This document shows positions 38,201 to 50,486 of a stretch of DNA of 64,000 nt, in pieces. Location: positions 1,012,001-1,076,000 of the forward strand of contig JAKOON010000007.1 of assembly GCA_022577435.1 (NCBI GenBank). Reading direction: 5' to 3'. The stretch comes from Embiotoca jacksoni. Its lineage: Eukaryota; Chordata; Actinopteri; Embiotocidae. The first letter of the stretch is position 1; each line of letters starts with the position of its first letter. The notes under the pieces were generated by a model. It worked only from the letters and a program-made list of their open reading frames with translations. It did no database searches and was not told the origin of the DNA. Made by a program: the position numbers and the translations under genes.

Positions 38201-41200
38201 TGGAGGCTTCCTGTTTACAGAGTTGCCTGATGATCCCACCCCGAGGCCTTTCACTTCACTCAAGACTAAAATAGGCCCTCCGAGCTCTCAGACGGACCGG
38301 GATTTTCAGGCTATATCCTGAGGATGTTTTACAAAAGAAACATGGGCGAAGCATTGTGATCGTTCGGGACTTCGGTCACAACTTCAGCTCTTCCCTTTCC
38401 TTTGGCCAAATTCAAGTTGATGAAAGTTACAGAGGAAACGTGCTGCAGGTCTTTTTCCCTTTCCATTTCATTCCATTTTTCTTGGGATGTCACCTGGTTT
38501 AACCTTATTTATGTTGGTTTCACAAGAAGATTTAGAGCTTTTATTGGTGTTGTGTTTTGTAGTTTACATCCATTAAACCTGGACATTTGAGGTGTGTGAG
38601 GAGGTACGTGACATCTTCTCCCGCACCGCACTCATTGTTCAGTAAAATCATTTCTGAGAACGAGTGGCGAAAACTGTCTCGGCCTTTCAAATGCTCATTC
38701 TCCGATTATGTTCCTGCACCTTTAAAAATGAACTGCACCAGATATTATCGAACAATAATTCTATTCTGGTTCTGTTATCGCAAATCATCAGTCTTGTACA
38801 CAATACTGCTGCATAAAATTAGACATAAAAGTTATACTGTCACTCATGTTCAATAATAAGAAGCCTTTGTTGAAGAGTCGGCCTTGCATGTGTACAATTG
38901 CAGTTGGTGCAATTTTGGCTAAAACAGTTACTCCCAGTGCGGCGACACCATAATTGGTGTGATCTTAATGGTTTTTGACAAGCACAAGCTGGTTTGTAAC
39001 AGGGAGTCATTGTGTCGGGTCCGCAGCCGACTCGCTGGTGGACTGGGAAGCGCCCGAGCCTTGCAGGGAAGCATGCATGAATGAGCCCGCATCTTTCCCT
39101 CCAATTACAATCAAATGCAGTCTTCGTTTAGCCCAATAATAACACGGCCGCAGGCGAGCGGTGCGACAAAACTATGCGACCGTCGCAATGCGAGTCACAT
39201 ATTTAAAAACAAAAACAAACAAACAAAAAAAAACCAGTGCACCAAGCACTTAAAAGTAACTCCAGAACATTGAACAGAACAGCATAGTGCACATTTGACA
39301 GGATGTTAAACATTAAAGCAAATATTGGAACTGTAAAGTCCTGTGGAAGTGTGCTTTAAACAATCTCGTCAATCTTGTACGTCAGTCTTGTCGAGCTCAC
39401 TTGTAATATTCCACCAACGACTGACTGATAAATCTATTACCTTACAGTACAAATAGAAACCATTCACATCCCTCTCGCAATCATGTGGCTTTTTTTTTTG
39501 TGGGTTTTTTTTTTCCTTTATACGTAACAGAATTCGAATTGGATTAAAATAGTTCTCTTGACTATATCAACTCTGATTTTCAATTCTCCAGACACGTTCA
39601 TTTAATTGCGAAGGACTATTTATTCAGCTGCAAAAGCATAACGAAAAGATCACGGGGTGTAACGATCGCGTTCGTGACAAAACTAGGAAGTGGGGAGGTT
39701 CTCACCTCCTGAGCGGGGAAAATACACTTGGAACTAAAAATATCCCGTCTGGGAAAGTGGGAGGTTCACGGGAAGTTAAGTCTGACGTCACTTGGGGGTG
39801 ACAACACTTGTGTTGTGTTGTACGGTTTTAACCCCCAAAAGGTGCGGCCGCCCTCTCAAGTTTGCTTACAAATGACTCAATGGCGACTTAAGCACACGCC
39901 CCTTTAAAGAAGATTGTACAAGCGTTCCCGTTTCAAAAGAACTGCTAATGTGTCATTACGTAAGCCTATTTTTTTTTTTTTTTTTATACTTGGACTTTGT
40001 TACACATAACACACAAGGAGATTTGCATACTAATCGTGGCAAAGGGACGATTATTGACAACGTTTTTTGGTGTTTTTTTTGGCATGTCAGCGGGAACTCT
40101 TCAAAGTGCGAAGGAAATATCGGGCCATATGGAGGGGAAGCGTCCGGCGCTTTGGACGGCTGTTTGAGGTCAACGGAGGCAAGCGTCAATTAGCTCCGGT
40201 CAAGGTTGCGAGGCGCCGGTGAGCCAACGGCGTTTAATAAATAAAGCTCGGCCGTAACCGACTTGGCAACATCTAGAGAGAAATTGCGGCTGTGACGGCG
40301 CGAGGAAAGAGCGCACCGCCATGTCACCAGAGTGAAATCAATGTCGAAGGCTGAACGTTGCGTCACGGCAGCAAATGTGTTTCCACAAACTTCTCCCAAA
40401 GGAAAGATCCTTTTAAAAAAAATTAAAAAAAAAAAAAAAAAAAAAAAAATTCTGGGCACGCACAATCTCTCTGGTAACAGAGAGAAAGAGAGTCCCGATA
40501 ATCTCAGACTGGCACCCGGGCAGCGTTCACTCCGAGACGTTAGAAAAGAGAGTGTAATTGGGAGGTTCGGTTCGAGCGAGCTGAGATAATTATGCCCCTT
40601 CTTCCCAAAAAAAGCAGGAAGCGGCGAGAAACTGTCAAACATTCCAGCGAGGATCAGATTACGCCGAGGCCTCGGTAACGAAACGGGCATTTTCTTTATT
40701 TATTTTTTCCTCCTCGACGGGCGGCGGAAGGGGGACGGAGGGCTGGAAACGTGACCGGCCACCGGTTGGACCAGAGCCTCGGGGGACCAGTTACAAAGAT
40801 AAGCTTTCAATGGGACAGATATGGCGCACCGATCCGCTCCGCCGCACGCAGGAAGTGGAACAACAGTATTTCCTAATTGCCGATTTATAAAAACGGGAAG
40901 AGGGGGGGGGGGTATAATGTTTGCTTTTTTTGTTTGTTGTTTTCCCCCCCCCGGGTTGTCCACTTTGCGTCCAGCAACAGCGCTGGACAGCCGTTTCTGC
41001 TCACGCCAGTCGTGTAATGAATCACCTCCTTTTAGCCCGCGTGGCAAGTAATCACCTGCCCACCGCCGGCGCAGCTGTTGATACGCCACCGTTTAGCAAT
41101 GAGGGGCCGCGTTAGGATCAAAACGCACGGCCGGCGTCGTGACTCAGACCGCAGCTTCGCAAACGTTCAGCCGCGTGCGCATTGTGACCGACGATGTTAT

Positions 41201-42630
41201 CCTCCTGCTCCACCTCCTCCTCCTCCTCCTCCACATCGTCTTTTCACTTCACGCGCTTCTCCTTCTCTACTCTCCCCCCCCCCCTAAAAACAAATATTGA
41301 GACGATTGAATTTCTTGGTCATTGCACTGTTTCCTGCGGCTCCAGTTTTCTCCAGGTGGCTTCTGTTTCCTTCAAGAGTCCAAAGACATGCGTGCGCCGG
41401 GTTAAATGCTGACTTGTTACTACAAGGTGTCGGAAATACATGCGTAAGCGCCGTGAGATTAGATACCGGGACAAACATACAAAGATGGTTATTACGTGCC
41501 AAAAGGTTCTGCGGAACTGCTTCGAGAAAATGAAGGGAAATAAAAGTAAAGCAAAGTAAATCTTAAAGTCCACCACCGAGCAGACGGACCATCTGAAAAA
41601 AATCAACAATCTTTGTCACCCGATGACGTAAATCTATTCGACGTGGAGAGCAAACGATATCTGAAAGGATGTAAGATACGCCTCTCGTCGGATTTCAAAT
41701 TTGTTCTTGAGCCCCGTGCGAACGCTCTTTTTAAGTCTCGCGTCCCTTTTTCTTTTTTAAATCCGCTATCTCGAGTAAATCCTGTCGAATCTGAGGAACA
41801 ACATATCCAAATCAGAAAAAGCAAAACTGAAAATCCAGGAAAAAAAAACAAAAAACCCTCTCGGTTACATTTGTATGAGGTGAGTGTGTTATTGGGCTCG
41901 CCGTGCCTCGCCGATAAATATTTGAAAGCTTTCGGCTCGAGCAGGTGAGCGCGGTGTTAATGAGCCCGGCGGGCGGACGCGTTGAGCCTAACGAGCCTAC
42001 GGAGAGTCGTAGGATGGGAGGCATAAGGTGCCGATGGTTTTGGGGTTTTTTTAGCGATGAGAAATAACTACAGATCGGTCTGGTGCGTCGTGAGAAAAAT
42101 GTAAACGTTAAAAGGATTCATTTCCCCTCTTTTTCTTCCCAAATGTTAAGGATAGAACAATAAAAAAAAAAAAAAACAAAGCGGGAAAAGCTTTAAGTGC
42201 GTGTTACCTAACTCGACCTCCGACTTAAAACCTCCGGAAACACGACGGCGTTTATAACTTTGTTTGCATGCAGCCCCTCTGCCGACAGCCCTCGCCCCGA
42301 CTTTGACCCACTCGCGCAACGGCAGGCGTCTTTTTTTTAAGAGGGTGAGGGGAGGGGTGAGGGGAGGGGGGGGCATTGTTACAAATACTGTAAACGAGCA
42401 TGAGCTGCACGGCGAACCCGTACACCGGGGCTTAGAGAGATCCCTAATCGCGCAACATTAATCAGCTCTCCATCTGATCCACGTCATGTCTGAACAGTTC
42501 CCCAGGAGGAAGGATTACATAGCAGATTATACGCCACAGTGGGCCGGGCGCCGGGCGGGACTAAGTAGCAAAATTCACTCAAAAGCAGTCTGGGAAGTTG
42601 TTTACGACGAGGACGCTACGACCTCCACGG

Positions 42631-42664
<34 letters not shown>

Positions 42665-45600
42665 GACGACTGCGTGACAGGTCAGCGCGGGGCGGCCGGC
42701 GGGGCGGCCGGCGGTGTCGCGGCACCGAGCTATTTTCAAAGCGACGTCCTCGTGTGTCGAGGAGGCGCCGCGATGAGTTTTCGCTCCTGCGCCGTTCTCC
42801 TCCCGTGACGTCGATGTCGCTTCCCCCCCCCCCCCCCCCCCACACACGCCCGCGGCATTTCCCAAAAAAAATCTCGCTCACGCGCGAAGCTCTCGACGAC
42901 GGCCCGCCAGCGAGCGGCGCGATTCGGTCGCGGCCGCGCAGACGTCGCGCGCCAGGAAGAGGTTTATTCTGGGAGCCCGCCGAGCGGCCCGAGCGGCCTG
43001 AGCGAGTCCCCGGGCCGGAGTTATGCGAAGAATTGCGCCCCCCCTCCGCCCCCGTGTGCCTCCTCGCTGCGAGAAGGGCCCGTGGAATTCCTGGAGCCTC
43101 GACTGCGGAGCCGTTTGCCCCTTTGTTTTAAAAAATATCTGGAGGAATGCAAACACAAGCAACAAGAACATGCCTTAGTTTTTTTTTTTATTTTTCAGCT
43201 GGTTCGAATGACCCTGAAGGCAACAATCTGAAAAGATAAAAGCGTGGTGGTGTTGTGGTGGTGGTGGTGGGGGGGCGGGGAGGGCTACACGTGACCATCG
43301 AACACGGCGCCGAGTCCGAGTGCCGGGCTTCGGGGCCGGCGACACGCAATCTGCGAGACATTTTCTTTAAAGTTCTTGCAGAGTAGCTGGGAAAAAAAAA
43401 AAAAAAAAAAAAAGAAAGATGCAACGCAACCGATCAAAGCGACCGCCGGATACGTGACGTAACTCGGAGTGAGCCCCCTACCACCCCCCCCCGCCCGCCC
43501 GCGTCCAAGACCAGGAAAAATGAAAGCGGCAGCAGCAGAGTGCGGCGTTAGCGACTTCAGAAAGCAGCATGGGGTCTCGCCATAAACATTTCAGATTTTT
43601 TTGTTTTTTTTTAACATTAACTTTCTCACACCCTCCATTGTCATAAAGGAAACGCGGTCCAGCGGAAGGAAATCAAGGATTCCCTCTGCAACATAAACAC
43701 TTTTTTTTTTCACATTCACCTCCCGAGGAAGTGTCGACGTTAAGCTCTTCTTCTCCTCTCGGCCCTTAAAACCAGGTCGAGCCGCGGACTCAGTTTTTCG
43801 CGTTGCTTGACATTTTGTTTTTAAAAACTCCAAATGAGCACGACAAAATGTACAATTTTGTAATAAGAAAACACTGATGTCGGACATGCGCACTTATAAA
43901 AAGCCGGATCGGTGCGTTCCTTCTTTCTATTACTGGCGTCCAAAAATAAATAAATAAATAAATAAATAATAATAATCAGCAGAAAATTGAAGCTTTTGTT
44001 GTCAGTCCTTCAGAATATTTCTGCCTATTTTGCATCATCGAAACGTGCGGAGGGAAAATGTGCTGCACGAGAGACAAAGCGGCCCGTCTCAGTAGCCTCG
44101 GCGGAGCACAAAGAAATGCAGACGAGACAAAAATCTGTTGGCGGGACGCGTCAACACTCTCCAGCTCTGGAAAAAAAAAAAAAAAAAACTATCGCACTCG
44201 CGCACGTAGGAATGTCAATTACTTCACATATTATCCCACCGAGACTGCAGTTATCATCCTTGATTAATATCGAACATTCACAAGGGCGGTTTTTAAACTT
44301 CCCCTGCACTTGCCAAGACATATAGTTTCCACCTATCTTCGTCACAAGTGAATACAAAAATTTAAAAAAAAACATGTCGGTGCGACAAAAAAAAAAAACG
44401 GGCGCCTCGTGGGGGTGAAAGCTGCTCTGGTGTTTCGCTCGCTTCAACCTCAGGGGGGCGCGTTTGAACACAAACTACGCGGGATTGGTCTTTTCGTTAT
44501 TCGATTTTAGGGAGTAAACCGGCGCGCGAGGGCTGCACAGACACCCAGTGTATTCTAGTGAGAGAGAGAGAAAACAAAAAAAAGGTTTCTGGAATGCAAA
44601 CAATGTTTTCTGGCTCGCGGCCCGCCGGTGACATCAGACGTTTATCTGACCAGATAAACTGTAATAAACGGCCATAAATGCCATCGCCTCTCTGGAACGA
44701 GGTTATACGTCTGATTTAAGATCAAACCCACCCTTTTTTTTTTTTTTTTTTTCTTCTTCTTCTTTCTTTTATTGCTCTCGGTGCAGTCGTAACACCGGAG
44801 AAATCAAAATCTTTTAATATAATAATCCATATATCTTTTATGGGACCCGGAGACGGCGCTGCGTGCTTTACTGCCGTCCAGATACGACTCAAAACGAGCC
44901 GGTCAGAAAGTTCCGGTCCTCCGCGTGGGCGTCGTACGTTGGTGCGTTTGTTTCTTTTGTTTTTTTTTTGTTTTTTTTTTTGTTTTCTTCCTTCCTGAAA
45001 TCACCCCCCCCCCACTGTATTTAAAACTGGGAGGAATACGTCACCGGAGACCGCGGTGTGTGTAACCGCTGCGGTCCGCTTTCAACACAAGAATAACATG
45101 TGACATCACTTCAGACTGCTGCGGGGGTTAGCCGACGCCAAGAGCGAGCAGCGCCTACATATAAAAAAGGACAGACCTGGAGTTTGGGGAAACCTTGTGT
45201 TGCCTGGAGAGAATAAAAAATTAAAAAAAAAATTAAAAAAAGAATTAAAACAAAAAAAGTCGCAACAGAAGTCCGTCCCACTTTTCTTTTTTTTTTTTTT
45301 TTTTCTTTTTTTTTTTTTTTTAAAGCCGACGGTCGGGATGGGTATTTAAATAGATGTTTACGATGTTTCAAAATAGGAAGGTAGTCACAAAACAACAACC
45401 GGCTTTTGGAGGCGAAAGGGGCTTCAGAGACATTCCTCCTGCTTCAGAGACATTCCTGCTGCTTCAGAAAGCGCCCTGACGCTCTTCCTCTTTCCTGACC
45501 GTTCGGGGCAGGATGCTGAGCGACGGGTCACATCGGTCCATCTTGCAAACTGCGGCAAACGCTTCCCGTACGGGTTGATTATCAAGGCAGACCGTGCTTA

Positions 45601-48600
45601 ATATTGTGGCTGTTAAAAAAAATATTACGAATAATTCTGATTTGTCTTTCCTGACATTTTCAAGAAATAAAAGAAATGATACTGTAATTTAGCGGTGAGC
45701 GGAGCTCAGATTCAGACAGCTGTAAAGCATTAAGAAAAACCTTTCATCTTCAACAATCTCTCTCTTCTGGTCGACGTCGATCTTTAAAAAAAAACAACAA
45801 CAATAACAGTCCTAATCTAATCTGAAAGTAAAAAACTTTACTCCTTCAAATCATTTCCAAAATAAGCTTCTTTAATGGCTTAGTTGCGCAATAACCGGTT
45901 ACAGTCGGGCTGCGTTGGCCTGCCAGCAACTCGACCGTTTCTTTCTGCACATGGCACTTCTATCATGCCCTAAAAACATACATGTATTTAAGTAGTTTGG
46001 GAAATTTCCCATATAGAGCTGGATCTCGACCCTCCTTACTGCCGGTTTCTCTGGGTAATAACCCGATTTGATTCCCCCCCCCCCCTCACTGGCCTCGAGA
46101 ACGGCTGACACATGGACCACCAAAAAAAAAAAAAAAAAAAAATTTGCATTTGCATTTCCCCTCCGACTGTCTCCTCCTAAGGTCACTGCACTGATCTCCC
46201 GCGCTGGTCCACATTATGCGGAAACACTGTAAAGTAGGCAGCTCGTCCCTCCGGCTATGTGGCCGTGAAGCAGGGTCACCGCGGCAGAGGACTGCTGTTT
46301 GTGGCCTTTAGCTTTGCCACCTGGCTAAACACAGAGGAGAGATGTTTGTCCCGCGTCCAGCTCCTGGACCAAAAATAAAAACCGAGAGACATATTTAGTT
46401 GTGCTTTGCTCGAGAGCCGCGAGTGTTCCCGTGACACTCGGGGGAGAGAGCGATTTCCTTCCTGGTTAACCGGTGCAGCCGTGGAATCATGAATTCAAGA
46501 AGAACGTTTCCCGTATTTTACGCCTCTCCGGGTGAGGCGGCGAGCCAAGAGATCGTCGCCTTCGGGACAAAAGCGCGTGCTCCATGTTTGATAATGAACA
46601 CGCAGTTTAGAGAAGCTAGTTTTAGTTCAAGCGCACTGTGATCGTTGGTTATGAACGTATTCGTTGTGAACTAATACAAGAAAGCCAAAAGAATTGTGCT
46701 TATTTAAATCTGATCAAGAGTCAAAATTCAAGGTGTTTCATTTATAACGGCATAAAAAGGAAAGACAGACAAGTAACCACTCAAACTTGAATTAGCTGCA
46801 GCAGCAACAACGTGCTCGGTATTCCTATGAGACGCTTCCGCGACAGTTATCTGGCAAAATCAGCTGCAACGTTGATTAATGCAACATAAAAGTTTCAGCT
46901 TCAAGAATCCTATAAACACGACGTCGAACATAGACCCACAGTCTCTCTCCTGAAGGACGCTCGCCGTCATTATGTCGTCTGCAGATGCGAGTCAATTGTA
47001 TAGGATAAAAAAAAAATAAAAAGACGTCCCATCGGAGAGACAGTTCTGATGTTCTTTCAAAAATAAAGCTCCCATGAAGCCCCCTGCATGCCCGAGAGTA
47101 CATAATGAAATCCATCACCCACACAACCCACTTCAACATTAAATAAATACAAAAACAAAACAAAAAAAACAGCTGAATTGGGTGAAATGAGTTTCAGAAA
47201 CACGTGAATAGAAAGTCATGTTTGTCTGGGACAACGACCGCGGCGACCGGGGGACGGCTCGGCACGTTTCAGAAACGCCGTTGTGTTTCAAGGAATGCAA
47301 TTCTCTCTGGAATATATAATTGAATTTCGACACGAAAAAGATATCGCAGATCAAACGTTGCGTTATCTAAATTAATATCAATGCTGCCAAAAAAAAGAAG
47401 TGCGGCGGTGCTTTGCAGAAAAAGCTGTCCTCCTCCTACTCCTCCTCCTCCTCCTCCTCCTCTTCCTCCTCTTACATTATCAGCCTGCCTCCTTTGGCCG
47501 TCGTCAGTGCACACTTCCAGTTGCAATCCAAAATCCTCCCCTCCTCCCCTCCCCCCCCCCCCAAAAAAAGAGAAAAAAGAAAGAAGGGGAAGGTGAACCT
47601 GACAAAGCCGGCACGACCGCTACCTGTCAAGCGGTCAGTTATTTAACCTGCCATGTGACGACGGGGTGGGGCAGAGGGTCACATCGCACTGTGGCCAGTC
47701 TTGAGCGATAAAGACAGATCCCTGCAACCGTCGGCTAATCCCGACAGAGCGGCCCTGCCAACACCGTTAGGCTAAAACCGCGTGAGCCGGCACGGTCGCC
47801 AGACATCTGAAAAGGACACCGGGGGGAGGGGGGAAAGGTGTCCGCTTTTTGGGAAAAAACCGCGAGACGTGAAGACCGATAAAAGGCACGCGGTCACGTG
47901 ATGTCCGGTGCCGTGGAGATTAACGGCGAAAAGATTTTGGTTTTCTGGAGGCTTTTTATTCCCGTTAAAAAAAAATGTTTAATAAAAATAAAAAAAATAA
48001 AAAAGGTGTGCTCTGTAACAGCCAAACAACCCGGCAGCAGTGTCCCCCCCCCCCCCCCGCTAGAATCCTTTTGATCATCGTTCAAATTCTCCTCTTTCAA
48101 CCTCTGCGTTCGTTTTCTTTCGTTTCCGTGACCTCTGGAGTGAAACGCTTTGCATACCGACGGGCTCGATGCCGAAGGCTCCGGTGGGTGCCGAAGAGCC
48201 GCGGACGTACCGCTGATTTCTCCCCCGAATCCTCCGGGAGATATTTTTCATTTGAATCACACCGTTTTCCCAGCAAAAGAAATTCCAGAGCGCTTTTAAT
48301 TGCTTTCTCTCATATTCTTGGCAGGTTAAGAACCGCCTGAGAAACAGCGTTCAGACTTTGATGTGACAAGTGAAAGATAAATTCTTACAGACGGGTTGCC
48401 GGGGCGACGACGGGTGCGCATCGCGGTTCGGCAACTTAATGCCAATCCCGACGTTTTAAAACCGCAGCTTCTTTCCAAGCGAGCTCGCGACGGCTGCTTC
48501 GTTTGCGGAATCTCTGAAGCGTCGCTCGCTCGCGAACGGAGAGGTTGCGCGATCGATCGCCGCCTTTTGTCGCAGGCCCATCGTAAAGCACGCGGTGCGA

Positions 48601-50454
48601 ACGCCGGCGCGACCCGGGCCGAATTCGTCATCCTCGTCTACGTTTCCGTCACCGCGGTGGCATCTGTCGCCCCGTACAATTTGCAGCACCGCGTGAAGCT
48701 GTAAAGACCACGGGCCTCCGGGCAGTTGACGGCCCACCAGTGACACCGTAATTGTTTCCTCAAAGTCGGATAGACGGGCAGAGGCTGTGCCGCTAACCGG
48801 TTTAAGTGGTGGCCTATTGATCGCCCTTTGTGTGTAAAGCCTTTTGCTGGAGCAGCACCCGCTGGCAGAGGAGACGGCGCTCGAATGAAATGATATCATC
48901 TCGGCGGCCAAACTGGATTTATATTTGGTCGACCAAAAAAAAATGCAAAGCGAGTGTCCGGGGCCGTGCAAGCTCGTGTGTGCGCGTGTGGGGGGGGGGT
49001 CCCAAGGGGGGGGGTAATAACAACAGCACCACAGGATTTGCATGTTCGGAAGCCATCCCGCCCCCGGTCTCTCAAGAGGAGCGCGCCGAGACGGCACAAC
49101 AGAGCAGTAACGGTACCAGAGCTGCGCGGACGACACAAACAAAAGCGTGGTTTTATCGATCCCCGTCGTACTCCACGCGACCGCGGCCCGCGAAACGCTC
49201 CAACGCAACACCGTCTCCACGAACCGTTAAAACAAAAACAAAGTGAGTAACGGTGAAGATAAGTTTCACAGATGCAACCGGACACCGATGAGACTTCCAA
49301 AAAACAAAAACAGGAATTGTTGATAACGATGGAAGCTGGAAGTGTTCAGAGCGCGCTGGGAATATGCGATCACGTGATCCGAGAGTGTTCGGCGAATCCG
49401 CCACGCTGGTGTTACATTTGTGAGATGCTGGGGATCTGGTTTGGTACCCCCACTCTCCCTCCCCAGCCACCGTTTTGTCTCCTTGGCGACAAGACACTAA
49501 TCCCTAAATACGACAAATGAGAAATTCATCATCTTAAAAGTTGATCGCGTCTCCAAAACTCGAGGCACGGAGAGCTGCGTGAGGGAACGGACTTATGACG
49601 TAATTAAGATTTCCTCAAGATGCTCGGGAGGAATTAATAGTTTGGCAGAAAACAACAGGGACACGGCTTCGATATTCACAGCGTGTCAAAAATGTGTGAG
49701 GATAGAACAGATGCTTCTTTTGTTTTGTCCCTATTATGATGAATTGGGAATATATATATCCGTGAAATGGAATCTTTTGGTGCCGCTGACGATGAGTGAA
49801 ACGCTTATTCAGCTTTAATATCGAGTTCGATTTGTCCAGAATCGTTGGACATTTTTGTCGTTACTACGGTTCTGTTTTCAGGTTGTTGGTTTTTTTTGTT
49901 TGTTTGTTTGGTTCTGGGTGTATCGTCTGTGAATGAAACCAGCAAAATCACTTCAAATCAGAATCAGAACGTAAACGTGGTAATTAAATGATTTGACATG
50001 TATTTGTTCATGTCCACAGTTGTGTTGTATTTGACTGCACGTGGAAGGAATGACCGTTTTCTGTTCTGTAAAGGAGTCCTGTATTGCATCTGCTTTAAGA
50101 TATGCAGCACAGATCCAAAATAATAATTACAAATAAAAAAAACAAAACAAGAGTCATTTCAAAACATTATATATATAAAAATAAAAAAAAGGCCACTTTG
50201 CTAATGTCCAGTGAAGCCCGACACCCCAACAGAGGAGAAGTGGTCACGGTCAATTAAAACAGCTGGGGTGCAGTGACTGTTTTGACTAGCATAGGCTAAC
50301 GGTTAGCCTCAGTTTCAGCCCCCCCCCCTCTTTTATAATACCAACACGCAAAATGCAAAAGCCGAGACGGTTTCGCAAGACAACATTTGCAAAATGCACC
50401 CAACAAAATAAAAACAAAAAGAGGCCCAGCGGGGGGTGCTTTACACACAGGCAG

Positions 50455-50486
<32 letters not shown>

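Noticed and set aside
42598..43131. 177-codon plus-strand frame through the CpG island
   Set aside because: Arg/Pro-rich composition expected from GC-rich DNA, no domain, and it includes a 30-base A-run read as poly-Lys.
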